A stretch of DNA of 23,205 nucleotides from the IMG/VR virus record IMGVR_UViG_3300021091_000439, positions 1 to 23,205 of that record; one strand, given 5' to 3'. Positions 7,207-13,830 of the stretch are shown piece after piece. Positions within the stretch are counted from its first letter, which is position 1. Each line of letters starts with the position of its first letter. The stretch is from a virus. Both the position numbers and the translations under genes were made by a program. The notes beneath the pieces were generated by a model. The model was not told where the DNA came from, did no database searches, and saw nothing but the letters and a program-made list of their open reading frames with translations.

Positions 7207-9429
7207 ATGTTACTCAACGATCAAATAAAATCTAAAGCAAAACAAACGAGAGAAGAATCAAAAAGTTTTGAAACTTCTTTGGCATCTGAGTTTAAAAGTC
7301 TCACGGATAAGAGTGGGGAAAATTTAAACAAGGTAAATGAACAGTTAGATCTTTTAATAAAATCTGCAGAAAAGGAAAACGAGATTGCTAATCGCGTTGC
7401 AGTTTTATCTGCGATGTTTTCAAAGAATGCATTATTAGAAAGACTAGTCTTCAATAAAATAGAAGATAAATTATCTTCTTTTCCTAAGAGAACTGAAGAT
7501 GTAGAAATTAAAGAAGATAAACCAAAACAAAAATCTAAAACCAGAGGATTACCTACATATAAACCACCGAAGTCTCCAAAGAAAATGGCGAGTGGTGGCG
7601 TAACACCAGGAAGCAGTGCAAAGCAACAAGAAAAAACTGATAAAGAATTAATTCCATACTCTCAAACATTAGCAGTATCTTTAAAAGCATCTGGCATAGC
7701 CGCTATCACAACCTTGGGGCAATTCATTGAGGGAACTGGAGCATTAGGTGGATTTTTTGCACCATACATGAAGAGTGTAGTAAAACCTTTTGCTGCAGCA
7801 TTGGGCGTGGGTGGTAATCTTGTTAACAGTTTATTAGGTGGACCAGTTCAAGCGGCAACATTAAATTTAAATAAACAACAAAGACATTTTGGTAAAACAT
7901 GGGGTAGTTATTTAAATGATCCTTCGTTTATCAATCAATATATTGACAAAGAAGCAGCGGGCGATAGTTTAGATCCTGACAATCCTTCTGGTTATGTTCC
8001 AGCTAAGTGGGATGAAGATCCAGAATTTGTTGCATTGGTAAATGCTTTTGCTCAAGAATGGAATTTAAACGCTGCTGGATTGCTTGCATTAATGGCAAGC
8101 GAAAGTGGATTGAGACCAAATGCTCGGAATAGTGATGGGTGCGTAGGATTGATTCAGTTCTGCCCTAATGGAGGATTGGGTGGAACTGGTAAAACTGCTG
8201 ATGAATTGAGAGCAATGACTCGTTCTCAACAGTGGCCTTATGTAACTAACTATTGGATTAAATCTGGTTTAGAGAAAGGAATGACTGCGGGTGATCTCTA
8301 TGGATTAACGCATGTTCCAAACTGGTATAAAAGAGCAGTAAAAGGAAAACCTATTGGATCTGCGGCAAGAATGAATGCGGCTGTTGCTACATCAGCTGAT
8401 GGTGGTGCTTATTGGCGTAACCTACGATTAGATTTTAATGGTGATGGTAAAATTACTGTGCTAGATTACGACCAAGAAGTTAAAAGAGTCGGAATAAAGT
8501 TTGGAATTAAATACGAATCTGGTGGATTTAGAAAGAAAAAAAATATATTTGATAATACTCCTTTTTTAGTATCTGGTTCAGAGTCTGGATTTGAACAGGA
8601 AATATTTGGAACAAAAGTTATACTGCATGGTAGTGAGATTGTTGTTCCTGGAGATAAAGGATTCTATGTTTTTCCTGTTGCTAACCGAAGATATAATTTT
8701 TGGTATGACTTTATAAAACAAAATGTATTTGGCGAGAGAGGAGATGGAACTATAGAACGTTGGAAACAAATTGCTAGTGGAACATTTGGCAGTGGAAAAT
8801 CATTTTCTGCTGGTGGAACAGCAGAGTTTTGGAAAGTTGCTGCGCTAGCTTCTAAAGAAGATAGTTTACATTCACAGGGACAAGCAGATGTTGCACAGTC
8901 TTTATATAATCGTGCTGCAATTGGTTCTTATCCTGGCGGAAAAAGTATATCATCTATTATAACTGCTCCTGGACAGTATCAACCAACATTTAATAATGCT
9001 GGTAAATGGAATGCTATTAAAGATCGAAAATCTGCTATTGCTGCGGCTGGGAATGCAAGTAAAGTTGATATGGCAGCAAAATCTATAACAAATCCCACTT
9101 TACAGCAAGCAGCAGCAAGATTTGTTGGTGGCAGAACAGATTTTATGGGAGAAAGTCAGAAACCTTATATGAAACCTGGCGATATTACTAGAGGACCAGG
9201 ATACAATTTCCATGGATGGTTTTATGATGCCAAATTACCAAAGGCAGCACCTATACCTAGATCTATTGCTACTCCAGACAAACAAAAGCCAACAGTAGTT
9301 GTTAATAAAATGTCTGCTCCTTCTCAACCAAACATTATTCAACAAACACAAGGAGCTATAATGGAATTTACTAATATGATTTTTAATCCACATCGAGTTA
9401 AAAAAGAACTTAACTTAAAGCGTATCTAA
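7207..9429 (+). CDS. Large tail protein with SLT and SleB-like hydrolase domains (tape-measure-like 2)
   Basis: A 740-aa protein starting 1 nt after the previous stop. Layout: N-terminal coiled coil (about 1-95); basic linker; hydrophobic module (about 155-245) ending RHFGKTWGSYL, paralogous to one in the preceding protein; lytic-transglycosylase-like domain (about 265-390) with LMASESGLRPNA (predicted catalytic Glu299) and GLIQF (314-318); an EF-hand/dockerin-like loop at 409-420 (DFNGDGKITVLD); a LHGSEIVVPGDKG segment typical of tail tape measure proteins; and a SleB/Hydrolase_2-like domain (about 540-620) with ASKED (Glu551), GQADVAQSLYNR and APGQYQP. The C-terminus (TVVVNKMSAPSQPN) is also of tape-measure type. 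It likely degrades peptidoglycan during infection. Domain calls are by motif; both catalytic glutamates are present. Confidence 0.65.
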   Translation: MLLNDQIKSKAKQTREESKSFETSLASEFKSLTDKSGENLNKVNEQLDLLIKSAEKENEIANRVAVLSAMFSKNALLERLVFNKIEDKLSSFPKRTEDVEIKEDKPKQKSKTRGLPTYKPPKSPKKMASGGVTPGSSAKQQEKTDKELIPYSQTLAVSLKASGIAAITTLGQFIEGTGALGGFFAPYMKSVVKPFAAALGVGGNLVNSLLGGPVQAATLNLNKQQRHFGKTWGSYLNDPSFINQYIDKEAAGDSLDPDNPSGYVPAKWDEDPEFVALVNAFAQEWNLNAAGLLALMASESGLRPNARNSDGCVGLIQFCPNGGLGGTGKTADELRAMTRSQQWPYVTNYWIKSGLEKGMTAGDLYGLTHVPNWYKRAVKGKPIGSAARMNAAVATSADGGAYWRNLRLDFNGDGKITVLDYDQEVKRVGIKFGIKYESGGFRKKKNIFDNTPFLVSGSESGFEQEIFGTKVILHGSEIVVPGDKGFYVFPVANRRYNFWYDFIKQNVFGERGDGTIERWKQIASGTFGSGKSFSAGGTAEFWKVAALASKEDSLHSQGQADVAQSLYNRAAIGSYPGGKSISSIITAPGQYQPTFNNAGKWNAIKDRKSAIAAAGNASKVDMAAKSITNPTLQQAAARFVGGRTDFMGESQKPYMKPGDITRGPGYNFHGWFYDAKLPKAAPIPRSIATPDKQKPTVVVNKMSAPSQPNIIQQTQGAIMEFTNMIFNPHRVKKELNLKRI

Positions 9430-9435
9430 TAAATA
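9428..9435 (+). promoter_or_regulatory. Possible internal late promoter
   Basis: AATAAATA overlaps the stop codon of the preceding gene and lies 24 nt before the ATG at 9459, the same spacing as at the other late promoters in this window. It fits NATAAATA. It falls at one of the larger gaps in the operon (29 nt), so a late start here is plausible but unproven. Confidence 0.45.
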
Positions 9436-9458
9436 CTTTTAATAGGTAGGATAAATAG

Positions 9459-12203
9459 ATGTCTTTTGGAACCGTAAGTTCAACACCAACTGGGGGAGGA
9501 TCAACCCTTACGGGATTCATATTATCTAAAGCGTCTCAAAGTAGAAAAGAAGCGAAAAAAAAGGATAGAACAGCAGAACGCAAAGAGAAAAAGAAAGATC
9601 AATCAACTACTGAGACAAAAAGTAAAGAACAAAAATCAAATCCAGCAAGTAAATTGCTGGGCAGTCTTCCAAAAATAGGAGATCTTTTTTCTTTTAAAAA
9701 ACCTCAGATAAAAAGTGAGGAACCAAAAACCAGAACGTCAGGGGGAGCAACTGGATTAGCACAGATTCTCACTCAAGGATTTGGATCTCTTAGTGCTGAT
9801 ACGATGGGTATATCATCTGGATTGGCATCAGTAACTCAGGTGATGAATAGTTCTTTAAAAGCACAATCATTTACTGCGACTGGTATTCAAACTATTGCTA
9901 GTATACTATCAGATCAACTAGAGAATCAAGGATCTATATTATCTACTGTCAAATCTCTTCGCCCTGGCGGCGGTGGTGGCGGAGGAGGTAAGAGTTTGTT
10001 CGGAACTTCTAAATCTAGAGGAACATCATCAGATACTTTAACCGAAGCATTAATAAATGCAGCAATAGAAAAAGGTATTGGTAGATTTATTACATCAAGA
10101 TTATCAAGACTCAATCCATTCAAAAAATCTCCAATAACTCAAGGAGCGGGTGGCAAACCCACTAGACCTAGAATACCTGGCACTGGTCCTAGGGTTACTA
10201 CGAGTGGTGGAGCTCCTGCTCCAGCAGCAAAGCAACCATGGTGGAAAAAGATGTTACCTTTCGCAGATGATGCTGCAAAAGGTGGCACTAAAGCAGGAGC
10301 AAAGGGTGTATTAGGAAAGGGTGTCGAAGCAGGTAAAGGATTACTTGGCAAAGCAAAAGGTTTTGGTGACGATGCACTTCGCATGGGTGGATCATTATTA
10401 GATAATCCTATCACAAAAAGATTGGCAATAGCAGGAACAAAATTCGGTGGAAGAGCTCTTCCTTTTGCTGGATCTGGATTTAGTGCCGCTGAGGCAGCAG
10501 ATAGAGCAAAAAAAGGAGATGCAGTTGGTGCATGGTTAGCAGGGTTAGGTGCTGGATCTGGAACAGTTGCTACTGGAGCTGCTATAGCATCAGCAGGACC
10601 TCAAGCAGTAGCAACAGGTCCCACTGCTTTAATAGCGGAAGGAACATCTTTAGTTGCTGATCTTGGGTTGCTTGGATATGATATTTTTAGAGCATTTAAA
10701 CCAATGGCTCAGGGTGGAGTGATGGTTGGAGAGTCTGCTGGTTCTCAGGGTGAAGAAGTAATGTCACTGACTTCTGCAGCAGGCAGAAAGATTACAGGTG
10801 ACAAAGGATCTACTTCTGACCCTGGAATGCAGGCATCAGCAGCATCAACTTTATCAGTAGTTGATCAATTTATTAAAGGTATGGGGCCATTAGGTGCTCC
10901 AGTTGCTCAAGCATTAGGGCCAGACATTGCTAATCTTACTAGAACTTTTGGTATGTCTCAGACACTTCCTAATTTAAAACTAGGAGGTGGTAAATTTAAA
11001 GAAGATGGAAATGCTAAAAGAACTAGGGATAACTTCTTACAAAAATTAATTTCTGGTTCATTGGAAGCATTGGGTGCCAAGAAAAAGGGAGATGCCACAG
11101 CACCACCAACAGGAACAGCGCCGCCATCTAATCCTGGAGATACTGGAACAGCAGCACAACAAAAAGCACAACAACAGGCAGCTGCTTCTATGGTAAGTTC
11201 AGTTAATAATATGCAAATTCCTGGTAAACCACAAGGAACTATGGGAACCACTGGTGTTAGTTTACCTGGAGGTAGTGTTGCTCCTTCTACGCCAGACAAA
11301 TTAAGACCAGTAGAAAATGGAAACAATAAGTTTTGGTATGATAAAGATGGTCAAATATATCATTGGCAAGCAGCAAAAGATAAGGCAGGAAAACCAGTTG
11401 CATCTGAATTAAAAGCATTGAATAGAACTGAAATGGGTGAAGGTGCTGATGTATCTGGAAACTTAATGGCAAACCAACCACAGTCAACTTCAAAAAGACG
11501 TTTCTTTATACGCGATCCTTATACTGGTAAAGTTAAATTATATCAACCTTCATGGATGGAAACTAGTGGAGTTGGTGATATTCTCCAGTGGATTGGAGGC
11601 AAAGGTAAGGATGAGTATGATAATAATATTCCTCAGGGATATTACAGTTATAAATGGGACGATGTTTACATGGGTAAAGGTGGGGATAATAAAGCAAAAT
11701 GGAAAAGAGCATCTGGTGCTGGTGATATTCCTCCTTTCGGTGGAACTGCTCAAAAGTTTCAGAAAGGTGGTAAGGTAAAACCATGGTGGGATTTCTTAAA
11801 CTTAACTCAACAAAAAAAACCAAAGGAAAGAGCACTAGGTTCCAAGGCAAAACTAAAAGGCAAAGATGTTTATTGGGCTGGTAAAGATTACGGTTGGCAA
11901 CAACAAAAAGATAGTGGAAGTGCCACTATGAATGCACTGAACAAACCAAGTGTTCAGAAAAAATTTATTCAGGATAAACCAAAACCAAAACCAAAACCAG
12001 CTAGAGCACCAGTCGCTGCTACTCAGCAAGCAAGTTCTGATATGGATTCGACAACAGTTATTAATGTTGTTAGCGCGGGCGGGGGAGGATCTGCTCCAAT
12101 TGCATCTAATACACAAACACAAGCATCATCAAACTATATAAGTAATCCATGGCCTAATGGATTAGCAGGAGTTATATGTACATCTCCATGGAGTGTAGTG
12201 TAA
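9459..12203 (+). CDS. Large Gly/Ala-rich tail protein (tape-measure-like 3)
   Basis: A 914-aa protein of unrecognised family. Visible parts: a highly charged Lys/Glu N-terminus (about 25-60); a coiled or helical segment (about 100-167) with IASILSDQLENQGSIL; a poly-Gly run at 170-177; a basic region; an Ala/Gly-rich hydrophobic stretch (about 325-410); a tape-measure-style GGVMVGESAGSQGEEVM segment; a Pro/Gln-rich linker; a C-terminal region with FWYDKDGQIYHW and YKWDDVYMGKGG; a PKPKPKPKPA linker near 840; and a final hydrophobic tail ending CTSPWSVV. No hydrolase motif is visible. Size, low complexity, hydrophobic stretches and position just before the gp27-like hub gene suggest a tape measure or hub-tube component, possibly the counterpart of T4 gp29. 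The stop abuts the next ATG without a gap. Confidence 0.55.
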   Translation: MSFGTVSSTPTGGGSTLTGFILSKASQSRKEAKKKDRTAERKEKKKDQSTTETKSKEQKSNPASKLLGSLPKIGDLFSFKKPQIKSEEPKTRTSGGATGLAQILTQGFGSLSADTMGISSGLASVTQVMNSSLKAQSFTATGIQTIASILSDQLENQGSILSTVKSLRPGGGGGGGGKSLFGTSKSRGTSSDTLTEALINAAIEKGIGRFITSRLSRLNPFKKSPITQGAGGKPTRPRIPGTGPRVTTSGGAPAPAAKQPWWKKMLPFADDAAKGGTKAGAKGVLGKGVEAGKGLLGKAKGFGDDALRMGGSLLDNPITKRLAIAGTKFGGRALPFAGSGFSAAEAADRAKKGDAVGAWLAGLGAGSGTVATGAAIASAGPQAVATGPTALIAEGTSLVADLGLLGYDIFRAFKPMAQGGVMVGESAGSQGEEVMSLTSAAGRKITGDKGSTSDPGMQASAASTLSVVDQFIKGMGPLGAPVAQALGPDIANLTRTFGMSQTLPNLKLGGGKFKEDGNAKRTRDNFLQKLISGSLEALGAKKKGDATAPPTGTAPPSNPGDTGTAAQQKAQQQAAASMVSSVNNMQIPGKPQGTMGTTGVSLPGGSVAPSTPDKLRPVENGNNKFWYDKDGQIYHWQAAKDKAGKPVASELKALNRTEMGEGADVSGNLMANQPQSTSKRRFFIRDPYTGKVKLYQPSWMETSGVGDILQWIGGKGKDEYDNNIPQGYYSYKWDDVYMGKGGDNKAKWKRASGAGDIPPFGGTAQKFQKGGKVKPWWDFLNLTQQKKPKERALGSKAKLKGKDVYWAGKDYGWQQQKDSGSATMNALNKPSVQKKFIQDKPKPKPKPARAPVAATQQASSDMDSTTVINVVSAGGGGSAPIASNTQTQASSNYISNPWPNGLAGVICTSPWSVV

Positions 12204-13613
12204 ATGGCAGATCTTAATGCTGAAGTAAGAAAGGTTGTTCTTACTGATACGAAAGGAAAACAACATTTTTTAACTGGGCAAAATCCAGAGGCACAACTTA
12301 ATGCTATTAGAATCTATGAAAGCATAGAGTTAAATTCTATTGCTGCCGAACTTGAAGTATTTGACACCGCAATTAATTTAATAGGATCTCTACCTATTGT
12401 TGGAACAGAGACTGTTGAGATTGAAATGGTTGCACCAAATATTTCTAACACGGTATATAAATGGAAGTTTGTTGTTTATGGGGTTAGAAATAGAATTGTT
12501 TCTAAAAATATTCAATTATATATTTTAGATTTATTTTCTCCAGAAGCACTGAGAAATGAAACATTAAGAATTGGTAAAGCAATAGAAGGAACAGGTGATG
12601 CAATCGTCAAACAAATTTTAAGTAATTATGTAGAGACTAAAAAACCAGTATTAACTGAGACATGCAAGTATAAGTTCAAACAAATACCAGCATTGAAAAG
12701 ACCATTTGATCTTATCACATCGATGCTTCCTGAATGTGTGTCGTCTGCAACTACAGTTCCATCTAGTTCCTCATCTTCAACATCTAAAGCGGGAGGATCT
12801 TCTAGTGCTTCTGGTGGTAAAACTGAGGCAGCAACAGCCAGTAATTCTAAAGTTATTTCTGGATCTGCAGGTTACATGTTCTTTGAAACTTATGATGGTT
12901 ATGTATTCAAATCTATTGATGCATTGATAAAAGAAAATCCCACAAAGCACCAGGAATATGTTTATGGTATGGCACAAAGAGAAGGATCAGATGAGAAAAC
13001 AAATTCATATTTAATTCTTAATTATGCTTTTGGTAGTCAAGAAAATATTCTACAGAAGATGAGATATGGTGTCTACTCCTCTATGATTTCATTCTTCAAT
13101 CCATCTACATTAGATTACGAAGAATACTTTTTTGATTTAACAAAAGAATATCCTAAGATGGTTCACTTGGGAAAGGATGAAGATATCCCAGAAAATATTA
13201 AAAAATTGTCACAGTTCCCTTCTAGAATTATGTGTCAGTTTTATGATCATGAAACTTTCCATACTGGAACTACGATTGCAGATCCTCAAGTAGCACAAGG
13301 AAAAGGTGGCACTCAGTATCCAGATTTCAGAAAACAATGGATGGCACAATCTATCAGTAGAAGTATGATACTGAACAATCAGATACTAAATATCACTATA
13401 CCTATTAATTTTAATATTAGAGCTGGTGATAAATTGAATGTTAAGTTACCAAACTTATCTGTATCATCAGAAAGAGAAAAGGAAAAATACGATAAAGCAA
13501 ATAGTGGATTATATCTTGTCAAAAAAATATCCTATGATATTACTAGAGATTCTGATAAAGGCGTGATCGCTGTCTGTAACTTAGAACTTATCCGAGATAA
13601 CTTAGGGAGTTAA
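12204..13613 (+). CDS. Baseplate hub protein, gp27-like
   Basis: A 469-aa protein. The N-terminal block (AIRIYESIELNSIAAELEVF, then DTAINLIGSLPIVGTETVEI) and the following beta segments (KWKFVVYGVRNRIVS, IQLYILDLFSPEALRNE) have the pattern of gp27/gpD/VgrG hub proteins, which form the trimeric ring at the tail tip holding gp5. T4 gp27 is 391 aa; the extra length is largely a Ser/Gly/Ala-rich linker at about 181-225 separating the two halves. The C-terminal part (INFNIRAGDKLNVKLPNLS, LYLVKKISYDITRD) resembles the second barrel-like domain of hub proteins. Its place two genes before a gp5 OB-fold protein supports the role. The gene begins immediately after the preceding stop. Confidence 0.65.
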   Translation: MADLNAEVRKVVLTDTKGKQHFLTGQNPEAQLNAIRIYESIELNSIAAELEVFDTAINLIGSLPIVGTETVEIEMVAPNISNTVYKWKFVVYGVRNRIVSKNIQLYILDLFSPEALRNETLRIGKAIEGTGDAIVKQILSNYVETKKPVLTETCKYKFKQIPALKRPFDLITSMLPECVSSATTVPSSSSSSTSKAGGSSSASGGKTEAATASNSKVISGSAGYMFFETYDGYVFKSIDALIKENPTKHQEYVYGMAQREGSDEKTNSYLILNYAFGSQENILQKMRYGVYSSMISFFNPSTLDYEEYFFDLTKEYPKMVHLGKDEDIPENIKKLSQFPSRIMCQFYDHETFHTGTTIADPQVAQGKGGTQYPDFRKQWMAQSISRSMILNNQILNITIPINFNIRAGDKLNVKLPNLSVSSEREKEKYDKANSGLYLVKKISYDITRDSDKGVIAVCNLELIRDNLGS

Positions 13614-13615
13614 TT

Positions 13616-13828
13616 GTGGAGAATATTCAAAAACATATCGAATATGATAAAAAAATTCTAGATGATCCTTTAGCATCATCTCAGGCACGTAGACATGTTG
13701 AAGAAGAATTAGGATCTTTAGAAAGATATCAACAATCTCATCCAAATGATGATCATGATCCTACGCCTTTGGAATTATATTGTAATGACAATCCTAGTGC
13801 ATCAGAATGTAAAATGTATGATGATTAA
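13616..13828 (+). CDS. cp12: CP12-like Calvin-cycle regulator (auxiliary metabolic gene)
   Basis: A 70-aa acidic protein with a GTG start preceded by a good Shine-Dalgarno (AGGGAG, about 6 nt upstream). Its C-terminus, DPTPLELYCNDNPSASECKM plus YDD, closely follows the CP12 signature: DPL, a Cys pair eight residues apart (Cys56, Cys65), Asn-Pro between them, and a terminal acidic-aromatic motif. HVEEELGSLE at 27-36 corresponds in position to the CP12 core VEEL helix, though the full AWD-VEEL is not kept. CP12 bridges GAPDH and phosphoribulokinase in a redox-dependent inhibitory complex; cyanophages carry it to shift host carbon flux toward the pentose phosphate pathway. There is no N-terminal Cys pair, as in some other short variants. 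It lies tightly between hub genes (2-nt gaps), so it is likely co-expressed late. Confidence 0.7.
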   Translation: MENIQKHIEYDKKILDDPLASSQARRHVEEELGSLERYQQSHPNDDHDPTPLELYCNDNPSASECKMYDD

Positions 13829-13830
13829 TC

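Noticed and set aside
9450-9457. GATAAATA octamer just before the start at 9459
   Set aside because: Its predicted transcription start would fall after the start codon, so it cannot serve this gene; the octamer at 9428 has the right spacing.
9926-10414. Minus-strand frames opposite the poly-Gly and Ala/Gly-rich part of the 914-aa protein
   Set aside because: Pro-rich translations arise from the complement of Gly codons; no independent evidence for coding.
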